Source of the DNA: Bacteroidales bacterium
GTDB lineage: Bacteria; Bacteroidota; Bacteroidia; Bacteroidales; UBA932
Direction of reading: 5' to 3'
DNA: 64,000 nucleotides
NCBI GenBank assembly: GCA_017504965.1
Contig: JAFVQD010000016.1
Span: 1 to 64,000 of the forward strand
A program made the translations under genes and the position numbers. A model generated the notes under the pieces. It did no database searches. It had not been told where the DNA came from and was given only the letters and a program-made list of their open reading frames with translations. Positions 25,153 through 33,742 of the stretch are shown here, in pieces. Position 1 is the first letter of the stretch, and each line of letters starts with the position of its first letter.

Positions 25153-26268
25153 TTACAATTCCTCCATCATCTTCAGCACTTCGGGGAAGTTTTCGCGGCC
25201 GAAGCCGATGCGGAGGTAGGTGCCGGGGTATTCGAACATCTCGGCTGGGACTGTGAGGATGCTGCGGCTCTTCACCAGTGCCTCGCTCCACTCCATTGCG
25301 GAGCCGTAGCACTTGATCTTCACGAATGCCACGCTCCCTGCTACCGGCGGGATGAATTTCTCCACCCAGGGGAGTCGCCCTGCAGCAATGGATTCCCGGA
25401 AGAGGGCCACATTGCGCTGAATCTTCCCTATATTGGGGCTCAGGAATGCCTCCGGGTGATTTAGGACAATGGCAGAGAGGATCTCCGAAGGGGCGCTGCT
25501 GCACATTGAAAGGTACGGTTTGAAGGTGAGCAATTGCTCTGTGAGCCATTTGTCCTGAGTCGCTGTCCAGCCGATGCGGGCACCTGCCAGGCCGAAGGAC
25601 TTGGCCATTCCCCAGAGGGAGATCCCCTTCTCGTAGAGGTCGCAGACGGGAGGGAGGGACTCGGAACATCCCACCAGTAGATCCCGGTACATCTCATCCG
25701 AGTAGATATATGCCCCGCACTCACGTGCAATGGCCACCACCTCGTCAAGTTCCTCGCGGGTCAGATATGCACCTGTGGGGTTGTGGGGGAAATTGATCAC
25801 TATCAGACGGGTATCGGGGCGGACAAGAGTGCGGAGCTTCGCAATATCAAACTTCCACTCCCCATCACCCTCTTCTGCAGCCCAGTATGAGAGTTCGCAG
25901 CCTAGGCTCTTCAGCACCTGATACAGAGACTGGTATGCTGGAGACACCACCACGGCGTGTTTGTTCCGGATCCCCTCCATCAGGATATTCATCGTCATAA
26001 AACTGAGCTCACCGGGGGAAGCGACCACGATATCATCTGCCTCCACCATACCATAATACTGGACAATGGCCTCACGGAGATATGGGCTTCCCGGGGTCTC
26101 GGTATACCCCAAATGGAGATTTTCCCACATTTCGCGCTCACGGTCAGATGCCTGCTCGAGGATATATTTCATAGAATATCCGTCGCAGTCGGAGCAGGAG
26201 AACATATAGTCGGCAGTGAACTCATATTGAGCAAAATACTTTTCGAGGAGGAATTCGGATACTATCAT
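25153..26268 (-). CDS. Class I/II PLP-dependent aminotransferase
   Basis: This 371-residue fold-type I aminotransferase has the substrate/PLP residues Asn-Pro in INFPHNPTGAYL, Asp-Tyr region YIYSDEMYRDLL, the Schiff-base Lys in SLWGMAKSFGLAGARIGW and the C-terminal Arg in YLRIGFGREN. It is close to the AspC/MalY-like class that includes arginine/lysine and aromatic transaminases. The amino-acid substrate is not clear. It is monocistronic and divergent from the cyd operon. Confidence 0.85.
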   Translation of the reverse strand: MIVSEFLLEKYFAQYEFTADYMFSCSDCDGYSMKYILEQASDREREMWENLHLGYTETPGSPYLREAIVQYYGMVEADDIVVASPGELSFMTMNILMEGIRNKHAVVVSPAYQSLYQVLKSLGCELSYWAAEEGDGEWKFDIAKLRTLVRPDTRLIVINFPHNPTGAYLTREELDEVVAIARECGAYIYSDEMYRDLLVGCSESLPPVCDLYEKGISLWGMAKSFGLAGARIGWTATQDKWLTEQLLTFKPYLSMCSSAPSEILSAIVLNHPEAFLSPNIGKIQRNVALFRESIAAGRLPWVEKFIPPVAGSVAFVKIKCYGSAMEWSEALVKSRSILTVPAEMFEYPGTYLRIGFGRENFPEVLKMMEEL

Positions 26269-26291
26269 AGTGAATAAGTTTATTGGTATTA

Positions 26292-26299
26292 CAAAAATA
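26292..26299 (-). promoter_or_regulatory. -7 element TATTTTTG for the aminotransferase
   Basis: Perfect TAnnTTTG match ending 23 bases before ATG 26268. Confidence 0.5.
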
Positions 26300-26351
26300 A
26301 AAAATCATCCAAAATATATCAATATAGTGTCGTGTCTCAGGAAATATTTCT

Positions 26352-26359
26352 TATCTTTA
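26352..26359 (+). promoter_or_regulatory. Near-consensus -7 element TATCTTTA of the cyd operon
   Basis: One mismatch to TAnnTTTG, four bases before the DUF4492 ATG at 26364. Like the msrA promoter, it predicts an almost leaderless transcript. Confidence 0.4.
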
Positions 26360-26363
26360 CCAA

Positions 26364-26621
26364 ATGGGAAAACTAAAGAATACATTAATATCAGTCTGGG
26401 AACTCTACAGAGACGGTTTCAAGAATATGACTTGGGGCAAGCCACTATGGGGTCTCATAATACTTAAAGTCTTCATTATGTTTGCGATACTTCGTGTCTT
26501 CTTCTTCAAGCCCGCTATGGCAGGCCTGACCGACGAGCAGAAAAGCGAACAGGTAGGCTCTCACCTCACCTCCCCCGAAAAATTCAACAATAAAGATACT
26601 TTAAACTTAAATGCAGATTAA
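26364..26621 (+). CDS. DUF4492 protein of the cytochrome bd operon
   Basis: This 85-residue protein has one membrane helix (about residues 30-50, LIILKVFIMFAILRVFFF) and an N-terminal amphipathic part beginning MGKLKNTLISVWELYRDGF. DUF4492 genes precede cydA in many Bacteroidota. By position it is a candidate small accessory subunit like CydX/CydH, but this has not been shown by the sequence. It ends 4 bases before cydA and the frames are tightly coupled. Confidence 0.85.
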   Translation: MGKLKNTLISVWELYRDGFKNMTWGKPLWGLIILKVFIMFAILRVFFFKPAMAGLTDEQKSEQVGSHLTSPEKFNNKDTLNLNAD

Positions 26622-26625
26622 CATT

Positions 26626-28107
26626 ATGGATGCAGTAATTTGGTCAAGACTCCAATTTGCTATGACAGCAGCATACCACTGGCTCTTCGTCCCCCTTACC
26701 CTGGGACTTGCGATGGCCATGGCTATTATGGAGACACTTTATGTAGTGAAAAAAGATGAGTATTGGAAGAAAGCTGCCCAGTTCTGGATGAAGCTCTTCG
26801 CCATCAACTTTGCCGTAGGCATTGCCACAGGCATCATTCTCGAATTCGAATTCGGTACCAACTGGAGCAACTACTCCTGGTTCGTAGGTGACATCTTCGG
26901 GGCACCTCTGGCTATCGAAGGTATCCTTGCTTTCTTTATGGAGGCCACCTTCTTCGCGGTGATGTTCTTCGGATGGGAGAAGGTGAGCAAACGTTTCCAC
27001 CTTATCTCCACCTGGATGACAGGTATCGGAGCCTCCATCTCGGCATTCTGGATCCTCGTGGCAAACGGCTGGATGCAGAACCCCGTAGGGACCACATTCA
27101 ACCCTGACACAGTACGCAGTGAGATGGCTTCTGCCGAGGCTTTCTGGGATGTAATCTCTAATCCGGTAGCAGTCAGCAAATTCTTCCACTCAGTGACCAG
27201 CGGTTGGGTGACCGGTGGCGTCTTCGTGGTGGCAGTCAGCTGCTGGTACCTATGGCGCGGGCGCAATGTCCAGTTTGCCAAGAGAAGCATCTTTGTAGGT
27301 GGCTTCGTAGGGCTCCTGGGTACAGTAGCAGTGATGCTCTCAGGTGATATCTCTGGTGTGCAGGCAGCTGAGTATCAGCCTATGAAACTGGCTGCTATGG
27401 AGGGACTTGAAAATGGTGGCCGCCGTGCACCATTCAGCATTGTCCCCGGTGTGGAGATCCCCGGAATGCTCTCCATCCTCGCTACCCACGACCTTAATGG
27501 CTACGTCCCCGGCATAAACGACATCATTAACGGCTACACAGACAATGAGGGCAATATCGTCCCTTCTGTAGCAGAAAAGATGGAGATGGGACGCACTGCT
27601 CTTGAGGCTCTCGCCCAATACCGCACCCTCAAAGATACAGACCCCGTAGCAGCCGCTGCTGCACGTGAAGTTCTTGAGGCCAATGTCCAATATATGGGTT
27701 ACGGCTACCTCGAATCGCCCGAAGATGTCATCCCCCCTGTAGGAATGGTATACTGGGCCTTCCGCTTTATGGTGGGATTCGGAATGCTTATAGCGCTTGT
27801 CCTTGTCCTTGTACTATGGTTCAACTATAAAGACAAACTTCCTAAAATGAATTGGCTCCTTATCCTCGCTATGATATGTCTTCCATTCGTATATATCTGT
27901 GAAGAATCTGGCTGGATCGTAGCGGAAGTGGGCCGTCAGCCCTGGACTATCCAAGGTCTCCTCCCTGTCAATGTCGCCATATCCGACACCTCAGTAGCTG
28001 AAGTGATGACCACATTCTTCGTCTTCCTGGGTGTGTTTGCTCTATTCTTGGCTATTGAGATCAGGATTATGATCAACGCCATCAAAAAAGGTCCCTCAGT
28101 TGAATGA
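26626..28107 (+). CDS. cydA: Cytochrome bd ubiquinol/menaquinol oxidase subunit I
   Basis: CydA carries the three hemes and the quinol site of cytochrome bd, a high-affinity oxygen reductase in the inner membrane. It has 493 residues and about nine membrane helices. The axial heme ligands are seen as the His of AAYHWLFVPLTLGL (b595), the His of FFHSVTSGWVTG and the Met of PPVGMVYWAFRF (b558). The GRQPW motif and the Q-loop Lys/Glu pair in YQPMKLAAMEG are present. A Met at 26611 would overlap the DUF4492 stop; MDAVIWSRLQFA at 26626 fits the family better. It would use menaquinol made by the ubiE-menA products. Confidence 0.95.
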   Translation: MDAVIWSRLQFAMTAAYHWLFVPLTLGLAMAMAIMETLYVVKKDEYWKKAAQFWMKLFAINFAVGIATGIILEFEFGTNWSNYSWFVGDIFGAPLAIEGILAFFMEATFFAVMFFGWEKVSKRFHLISTWMTGIGASISAFWILVANGWMQNPVGTTFNPDTVRSEMASAEAFWDVISNPVAVSKFFHSVTSGWVTGGVFVVAVSCWYLWRGRNVQFAKRSIFVGGFVGLLGTVAVMLSGDISGVQAAEYQPMKLAAMEGLENGGRRAPFSIVPGVEIPGMLSILATHDLNGYVPGINDIINGYTDNEGNIVPSVAEKMEMGRTALEALAQYRTLKDTDPVAAAAAREVLEANVQYMGYGYLESPEDVIPPVGMVYWAFRFMVGFGMLIALVLVLVLWFNYKDKLPKMNWLLILAMICLPFVYICEESGWIVAEVGRQPWTIQGLLPVNVAISDTSVAEVMTTFFVFLGVFALFLAIEIRIMINAIKKGPSVE

Positions 28108-28147
28108 TTTTAAGTGGTGATTTCTTCGTTATAAAAACTATAGAACT

Positions 28148-29287
28148 ATGACATATACATTTCTTCAAAATTATTGGTGGTGTCTGATCGCACTTTTGGG
28201 CGGTCTCCTTGTCTTCCTGATGTTTGTCCAGGGAGCCAATGTCCACCTCGTAAACAATCGCTTGTCTGAACTTCAGAAGCGAATGGTGGCCAACTCTACC
28301 GGCCGCAAATGGGAACTGGCATTTACTACATTGGTAGTCTTCGGAGGAGCCTTCTTCGCATCGTTCCCCCTTTTCTACAGCACCAGCTTCGGAGGTGCAT
28401 ATTGGGTATGGATGCTACTCCTTCTTACATTTGTCTTCCAGGCAGTATCGTATGAGTTCCTCTACAAAAGGGACAACATCCTCGGAGCAAAAGGTTTCCG
28501 TATTGCCCTTGTAGCCAATGGTTTTCTGGCTCCATTCCTCGTAGGGACAGCAGTCGGAACATTCTTCACCGGCTCACCTTTTACAGTAAACAAAACAGCC
28601 ATTATGGACCTGTCATCCCCGGTAATCAGCACCTGGGACAGCCCTTGGAGAGGACTTGAAGCACTGGCACAGCCACACGCAGTCCTTCTGGGTCTCGCTC
28701 TGGTAGGTCTTACCGTGATACTCGGCTGTCTCTATCTTCTTAACAATATCGATGACACTGAGACCGAGACACAGATGCGTCGCACCATCAAGATCACAGC
28801 TGTTCCATTTCTCGTCATCTTCCTCGTATGGCTCGGAATCCTCCTCACCAGAGAGGGATTTGCAGTAGATGCATCCGGTACAGTAGCTATGGAGAAATAC
28901 AAATATCTCCATAACCTTATCCAGATGCCTGCAGTATTGATTATGGTGCTTATCGGTGTAGTAGGTGTCCTCGCCTCTATCTGGATGGGTGGCTTCACCA
29001 AATCAACCAAAGGTATATGGTTTGGTGGCATAGGTACAGTGCTGGTAGTTATGGCGGTATTTTTCATCGCCGGCTTCAATGGCACATCGTACTACCCTTC
29101 ACATACCGACATCCAGAGTTCGCTTACACTGGCCAACAGTTCATCAAGCAAGTTCACCCTCCAGGTGATGTCCATCGTATCACTCCTTATCCCATTTGTA
29201 CTTGCCTACATCGTCTACGCTTGGCGCCAAATGGACAAGAAGAAGATAACCGAAGACGAAATCGCACAGTCAGAACATAAATACTAA
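28148..29287 (+). CDS. cydB: Cytochrome bd oxidase subunit II
   Basis: This is the 379-residue partner of CydA, with about eight to nine membrane helices. The family N-terminus LQNYWWCLIALLGGLLVFLMFVQGANV is split around the conserved WW and GAN residues. The internal segments FEFLYKR-like (YEFLYKRDN) and NGTSYYPS near the C-terminus are typical. CydB holds no heme ligands but is needed for assembly and supplies structural quinone contacts. It lies 40 bases after cydA and is followed by a hairpin terminator. Confidence 0.95.
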   Translation: MTYTFLQNYWWCLIALLGGLLVFLMFVQGANVHLVNNRLSELQKRMVANSTGRKWELAFTTLVVFGGAFFASFPLFYSTSFGGAYWVWMLLLLTFVFQAVSYEFLYKRDNILGAKGFRIALVANGFLAPFLVGTAVGTFFTGSPFTVNKTAIMDLSSPVISTWDSPWRGLEALAQPHAVLLGLALVGLTVILGCLYLLNNIDDTETETQMRRTIKITAVPFLVIFLVWLGILLTREGFAVDASGTVAMEKYKYLHNLIQMPAVLIMVLIGVVGVLASIWMGGFTKSTKGIWFGGIGTVLVVMAVFFIAGFNGTSYYPSHTDIQSSLTLANSSSSKFTLQVMSIVSLLIPFVLAYIVYAWRQMDKKKITEDEIAQSEHKY

Positions 29288-29305
29288 TCCTAATATTTTA
29301 CTACT

Positions 29306-29337
29306 ACTGAGGGTGGGGAGTTTTTCCCACCCTCAGT
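29306..29337. terminator. Hairpin between cydB and the MATE gene
   Basis: A perfect 12-bp stem (ACTGAGGGTGGG with CCCACCCTCAGT) encloses an 8-base loop between two convergent genes. Neither side has a long U-tract, so it is a bidirectional terminator candidate rather than a textbook one. Confidence 0.6.
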
Positions 29338-29350
29338 GTGTTTAAATAGA

Positions 29351-30712
29351 CTACCGCTTTCTGAGTGATTTTAGCCTCGAAGGGAGTACAGAGAGTGCTA
29401 TGAAGAGGGAGGTGAGAAATTCTGAAGCGGGCATAGCCAGCCAGATACCTACTGTGCCGAGGAACTTTGGGAGGATAAGAAAGCAGGGGACTATGAAGAC
29501 GAATCCTCTGAGGAATACATAAAGTGTAGCCTTCCCCATCCTCTCCACACTCTGGTAATATCCTATAATGGCTACATTGAGGATGAAGAATAGTATCCCG
29601 ATCGACAGAAGAGGAAATCCATTGATCGCAATTATGGCGGCCTCACTCTCTATAGGGATAAACAGCCCCACCAGCCCCTTGGGGAAAAGTATGAAGATCA
29701 GACTTACCGCCACACCGAACCCCAGACAAGTCATCAGCAGCACTTTCCTCGCCTCCACTATCCTGGTCCATCTGTCTATTCCATAGTTATAACTTATGAT
29801 AGGTTGCGCCGACTGCGCAATCGAGTTTCCCACCATAAAGAAGAATGGCATATAGTAGCACGCTATTCCATAGGCACCCACACCTGTATCGCCCAGATAG
29901 TGCATAAAGACCCTGTTCCCTACATAGAACATCACTGCCAGGGCCAGTTCGCCCAGGAGGGTAGATGAGCCTATACGGCAATGGTACCCTACATTTCTGA
30001 ATGCTAACGCAATGCTCTTCGCACTCATTTTCAGCCTAATCAGTTTCAGATCTTTGGCTCTCCACAGTAGGTACCCCAGTGCCATAAATCCACCTATGCT
30101 TATACTTATGGATGTGGCGATAGCCGCACCCTCCACCCCCATCCCCAGAGGGAAGATGAATATCCAGTCCAGCAGTACATTCAGTATTCCTGGGACAATG
30201 TTACACCACATCGCAAACTTCGGAGCCCCATCCAGACGAATTATGAAGAGCCCTATCATACTCCACATCTCGAAGATGAAGCAGGGTAATATGTATTTGA
30301 GATACCCCACCACCTGAGGGAGAAGAGTCTCTGACGATCCGAGAAGCCTTGCCGACTTCTCAAGTGACATATATATGGTACCGCATATCAGTGCCATAAA
30401 TAGTGTGCTCAGCACTATCGCCTGTGTGACGTGATATCTCGCCACTTTGACATTTTGCTGGGAGTACTGGATAGAGGCTGCGACAGAACATCCCGCCCCT
30501 ATCATAAGCCCCACACCAGAGACGATTTGGAAAATAGGTACCACAATATTTACAGCAGCCACACCATCTGCCCCTACACCCTGACCGATGAATATACCGT
30601 CGATCATAGTTACAAAGGCTATCGAAAGTGTCCCCAAAACAGTAGGCACCAGCAGCTTCCAGAATAGGGATATCACCTCCCCATTCTCAAAATCTATAGC
30701 ATCTCTTTTCAT
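29351..30712 (-). CDS. MATE-family efflux transporter
   Basis: This 453-residue inner-membrane antiporter has twelve predicted helices and two related halves (PTVLGTLSIAFVTMIDGIFIGQ near the N-terminus, with the second half starting near residue 235). It belongs to the NorM/DinF-like MATE branch that exports drugs or metabolites using Na+ or H+ gradients. The substrate is unknown. It is the last gene of an operon with a DMT permease and an SDR, lying 22 bases after the SDR. Confidence 0.88.
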   Translation of the reverse strand: MKRDAIDFENGEVISLFWKLLVPTVLGTLSIAFVTMIDGIFIGQGVGADGVAAVNIVVPIFQIVSGVGLMIGAGCSVAASIQYSQQNVKVARYHVTQAIVLSTLFMALICGTIYMSLEKSARLLGSSETLLPQVVGYLKYILPCFIFEMWSMIGLFIIRLDGAPKFAMWCNIVPGILNVLLDWIFIFPLGMGVEGAAIATSISISIGGFMALGYLLWRAKDLKLIRLKMSAKSIALAFRNVGYHCRIGSSTLLGELALAVMFYVGNRVFMHYLGDTGVGAYGIACYYMPFFFMVGNSIAQSAQPIISYNYGIDRWTRIVEARKVLLMTCLGFGVAVSLIFILFPKGLVGLFIPIESEAAIIAINGFPLLSIGILFFILNVAIIGYYQSVERMGKATLYVFLRGFVFIVPCFLILPKFLGTVGIWLAMPASEFLTSLFIALSVLPSRLKSLRKR

Positions 30713-30734
30713 ACAGCCGAACCGGGCCCGGTTA

Positions 30735-31478
30735 TTATCCGCGATAGGTGTAGTACGATCCGGCTTGTGGGGTAGGCATCAGGACTACCTCATTCACGTT
30801 CATATGTGCAGGGGCGGAGAGCATCCAATCTATTGCGTTAGCGATATCCTCACCGGTAAGTGGTGTGATACCTTTGTAGACATTGGCAGCACGCTCCTTG
30901 TCACCGTGGAAGCGTACCTCGGAGAACTCTGTCTCCACCATTCCCGGGCGAACCTCTCCCACTTTGATACCGGCACTCAGCAGATCTGCGCGCATAGACT
31001 GTGAAATGGCGTGAACGGCGTGCTTCGAAGCACAGTAGACTGCACCATTCTCGTAAGGTTCTGTACCGGCGATAGATCCGATATTGATGATATGGCCACC
31101 ACGACCGGCCTCCACCATTGCGGAGCTGATGATACGGGTGACATAGAGCAGACCCTTCACATTGGTATCAATCATCGCATCCCAGTCTGCGGTCGAACCT
31201 TTGTCGATATGCTCAAGTCCGGCAGCGAGCCCTGCATTGTTCACCAGAACATCCACATTGCCAAGGGGCTCCAGATACTGGCGGCACTCCTCTTCAGAGC
31301 GGACATCGAAGCAGAGGGTCTGGCATTCTGCACCGCGAGCCTGAATCTCCTGCGCAATCTCCTGAAGACGCTCTGCGCGTCGCCCTGTGATGATGATTTG
31401 TGTCTGTGGCTTGGCAAGTTTGAGAGCTGTGGCACGTCCGATGCCCGAAGTGGCTCCAGTGATTAGGATACGTTTCAT
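30735..31478 (-). CDS. Short-chain dehydrogenase/reductase
   Basis: This 247-residue NAD(P)-dependent oxidoreductase has the classical SDR cofactor loop TGATSGIG at residues 7-14, NNAG in VLVNNAGLAAG, the catalytic Ser of INIGSIAG and the YCASK Tyr/Lys pair. It resembles YdfG-type 3-hydroxy acid dehydrogenases. A longer frame from 31562 adds 28 basic residues that lie in the upstream DMT gene's 3' end and do not fit the family. It sits between the DMT gene (8 bases upstream) and the MATE gene. Confidence 0.88.
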   Translation of the reverse strand: MKRILITGATSGIGRATALKLAKPQTQIIITGRRAERLQEIAQEIQARGAECQTLCFDVRSEEECRQYLEPLGNVDVLVNNAGLAAGLEHIDKGSTADWDAMIDTNVKGLLYVTRIISSAMVEAGRGGHIINIGSIAGTEPYENGAVYCASKHAVHAISQSMRADLLSAGIKVGEVRPGMVETEFSEVRFHGDKERAANVYKGITPLTGEDIANAIDWMLSAPAHMNVNEVVLMPTPQAGSYYTYRG

Positions 31479-31486
31479 ATTGTCTT

Positions 31487-32380
31487 TTATTTGTTTTTGT
31501 TTTTGCTGCCTGCGGCCACCACCACGCTTACCGCTGCTATAATGAGGATAATTCCGAGCCATTCACGCCCGCTTATCTCCTCGCCGAATATGGTGATGCC
31601 GAAAAATATTGCTGTTACGGGCTCCATAGCCCCGAGTATGGCTGTGGGGGTGGAACCTATATATTGGACCGCTTTGGTGGTGCAGATGAGAGAAAATGCG
31701 GTCGGGAGCAGCCCAAGCCCCACGAGGCAACCCCAAAGGTACCATTTGTCTGCCGGAGGTGCTGTAATCTCGCCGCGGATACATAGCAGTACAGCGAAAA
31801 TTATTGCCCCGAAAAGGATCATATAGAAATTGAGCTTGACCGAACCGAGCCTGTTGACATTGCTCTTGTTGATAAGTACAATGTATATTGCGTAAGCCAA
31901 TGCTGATATCATTACCAGTAGAATCCCCTTTGCAGAAAGTGCTGCATCGCTCTCCCCTTTGTCATACAGGAGGACAATTCCTGCCAGGGATACAGCCATA
32001 CAAAGCAATGTGCCGAGCCCGACCCTTTCTCTGAAGAAAATGGCCATTATCGCTGCGACCATTACGGGATATACAAAAAGGAGGGTGGATGCTACCCCTG
32101 AATCCATATACTTGTAGCTGGAAAACAGCGATATGGATGTGGTGGCAAAGATGACTCCCAACAGGGCAAGTACACCGATATCACCTCTCTCCAAACTGAA
32201 GTTTCCGCCTCTGCTCTTGAGCATCACTACGAAGATGCATACCGCGATAAGATACCTGAAGAAAAGGACTGAAAACGGGTCCATCCCCGCTCCATACAGT
32301 GGTAGTGTAAACAACGGCAGCATACCATATGTAGCCGATGCAATTATTCCGTAGATGTACCCTTTCAGTTTACTGTTCAT
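31487..32380 (-). CDS. DMT-superfamily (EamA) permease
   Basis: This 297-residue inner-membrane protein has ten predicted helices as two EamA repeats (residues ~8-140 and ~155-290). The N-terminus MNSKLKGYIYGIIASATYG fits the family, whereas the extra 28 residues of a longer frame do not and lie upstream of the putative -7 element. EamA proteins export amino acids or other metabolites. The substrate is unknown. It is first in the DMT-SDR-MATE operon. Confidence 0.85.
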   Translation of the reverse strand: MNSKLKGYIYGIIASATYGMLPLFTLPLYGAGMDPFSVLFFRYLIAVCIFVVMLKSRGGNFSLERGDIGVLALLGVIFATTSISLFSSYKYMDSGVASTLLFVYPVMVAAIMAIFFRERVGLGTLLCMAVSLAGIVLLYDKGESDAALSAKGILLVMISALAYAIYIVLINKSNVNRLGSVKLNFYMILFGAIIFAVLLCIRGEITAPPADKWYLWGCLVGLGLLPTAFSLICTTKAVQYIGSTPTAILGAMEPVTAIFFGITIFGEEISGREWLGIILIIAAVSVVVAAGSKNKNK

Positions 32381-32401
32381 GTCCTGTGTCTGTTTTCGAT
32401 G

Positions 32402-32409
32402 CGAATATA
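32402..32409 (-). promoter_or_regulatory. Variant -7 element TATATTCG for the DMT-SDR-MATE operon
   Basis: One mismatch to TAnnTTTG, 21 bases before ATG 32380, a usual distance in this window. The identical octamer precedes rfbA. Confidence 0.3.
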
Positions 32410-32443
32410 TGAAATATCCCCTACTCTTGTACCGAAATTTTGC

Positions 32444-32451
32444 TACTTTTG
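32444..32451 (+). promoter_or_regulatory. -7 element TACTTTTG next to the DMT start at 32456
   Basis: Perfect TAnnTTTG match with four bases before the ATG, again predicting a leaderless or nearly leaderless mRNA. Confidence 0.45.
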
Positions 32452-32455
32452 CCCT

Positions 32456-33391
32456 ATGGAACATTTAGGTGAGATCATTTCCCTGGTAGTGGCATTTTCG
32501 TGGACCATTACCGCCCTTTTCGCCAATGAAGCGAGCAGGCGTCTCGGCGCTATGGTGGTCAATGTGATACGTATGGTCCTGGCTACCCTCTTCCTCGCCA
32601 TAATCCTCTGGATTACAGTCGGAAGCCCCTACCCCATCTATGCAGATGGACGTGCCTGGTTCTATCTGGCCCTCTCTGCACTGGTCGGGTATGTCTTCGG
32701 AGACTTCTGCCTGTTCAACTCCTATGTGGTTATCGGTGCCCGCTTCGGGCAATTGTTTATGACCCTCGCCCCTCCGATCTCGGCTATTACCGGATGGCTC
32801 CTTCTCGGGGAGGTGATGTCGTGGAAGTCGTGGCTCGCTATGATGGTCACTATCAGTGGTATCGCCCTGTCGATCCTCTCCAAGGGGGATGATTCTAAGA
32901 TCAAGTTCAATCTCCCTCTGAAAGGTGTCCTTCTGGGGATAGGTGCCGGCCTGGGCCAGGGTGTCGGGCTCGTTCTCAGCAAGATCGGTCTTGAACATTA
33001 TTCGGCAGCCATCCCTTCAGATGCCCCTGAGGCAATGGCTTCGATGCTCCCCTTCGCTTCGACTATGATCCGCGCCATTATCGGCGGTCTCGGGTTTATA
33101 GTGTGGATGGGGCTGCAGAAGGATCTCGGGAAGTTCCGCACCGCAGTGAAAGACCGTCGTGGCATCACCTTCGCCACCCTCACCACCCTTTTCGGCCCTG
33201 TGATAGGTGTCTCGCTCTCTCTGGCCGCTGTCCAATACACCGATACCGGTATCGCCTCTACCCTGATGGCCCTCACCCCGGTCCTCATCATCGCCCCCTA
33301 CGCCATCATCTACAAACAGAAAGTCAAGGCCAAGGAGATCCTCGGTGTCATCCTCAGTATGACCGGCGTCGCGATGTTCTTCCTGCTGTAG
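32456..33391 (+). CDS. DMT-superfamily (EamA) permease
   Basis: This 311-residue protein has ten membrane segments and two EamA repeats. The second ends in TDTGIASTLMALTPVLIIAPYAIIYKQ (broken by the conserved Pro), a typical EamA closing helix pair. It belongs to a different subgroup from the divergent DMT gene 76 bases away. The substrate is unknown. The start is set by the family N-terminus (MEHLGEIISLVVAFSW) and the promoter; an upstream ATG at 32399 lies before the -7 element. Confidence 0.85.
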   Translation: MEHLGEIISLVVAFSWTITALFANEASRRLGAMVVNVIRMVLATLFLAIILWITVGSPYPIYADGRAWFYLALSALVGYVFGDFCLFNSYVVIGARFGQLFMTLAPPISAITGWLLLGEVMSWKSWLAMMVTISGIALSILSKGDDSKIKFNLPLKGVLLGIGAGLGQGVGLVLSKIGLEHYSAAIPSDAPEAMASMLPFASTMIRAIIGGLGFIVWMGLQKDLGKFRTAVKDRRGITFATLTTLFGPVIGVSLSLAAVQYTDTGIASTLMALTPVLIIAPYAIIYKQKVKAKEILGVILSMTGVAMFFLL

Positions 33392-33459
33392 GTATCCGGT
33401 GTTAACCGCCCTCGACCGCAGCTCGCGCGTCTGTTTTTAGCGATTTTTTGTCTCGACTC

Positions 33460-33569
33460 GGAGTTAAGGTTCTTCAGGCGTTCGCGTTGCTCACTCCCTC
33501 CCACACCTCTGGTGCGGGCCCCTCCCGCTATCAAGCGCGGGTGCTTAGGCCTTCAGAACCTTAATCTCC
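33460..33569 (+). repeat. 110-bp palindromic element, copy 1
   Basis: It is identical over all 110 bases to 34898-35007, same orientation. The ends are inverted repeats: GGAGTTAAGGTTCT at the left and AGAACCTTAATCTCC at the right. Inside are two smaller hairpins, CACC-TCT-GGTG and CCCGC...GCGGG. The immediate outside bases GACTC and GTGTC are also largely complementary. It looks like a MITE/REP-type element or a structured RNA. It carries no transposase. Confidence 0.8.
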
Positions 33570-33717
33570 GTGTCAACTTTCAGCGTTTTTCAGACGTGGC
33601 GGGACAGATTTTCGCTTCCAGCGTCTATTTTTCGTATTATTCTGTCGCGGAGACAGAGGCATACCCCTTTTCTGTCTGTTTTCATACCCAAGTCGCTCCA
33701 TTTCGCCTACGAATTTC

Positions 33718-33725
33718 TATCTTTG
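33718..33725 (+). promoter_or_regulatory. -7 element TATCTTTG for the asparaginase
   Basis: Perfect TAnnTTTG match ending 17 bases before ATG 33743. Confidence 0.5.
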
Positions 33726-33742
33726 TCCAAAACAATACGATT

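Larger units (their letters stand above)
33392..33742. other. 351-base intergenic stretch with repeat copy 1 and the asparaginase promoter
   Basis: It contains the 110-bp repeat (33460-33569), which is GC-rich and hairpin-forming, and the -7 element at 33718. The remaining sequence shows no convincing coding frame. The frame running into the asparaginase gene from 33512 is only the open frame of the repeat. Confidence 0.7.

Noticed and set aside
33512-33742. An N-terminal extension of the asparaginase (77 extra residues) and a similar frame from 34896
   Set aside because: Both frames simply read through the 110-bp repeat, which has one stop-free frame. The asparaginase promoter (33718) and signal peptide place the start at 33743.
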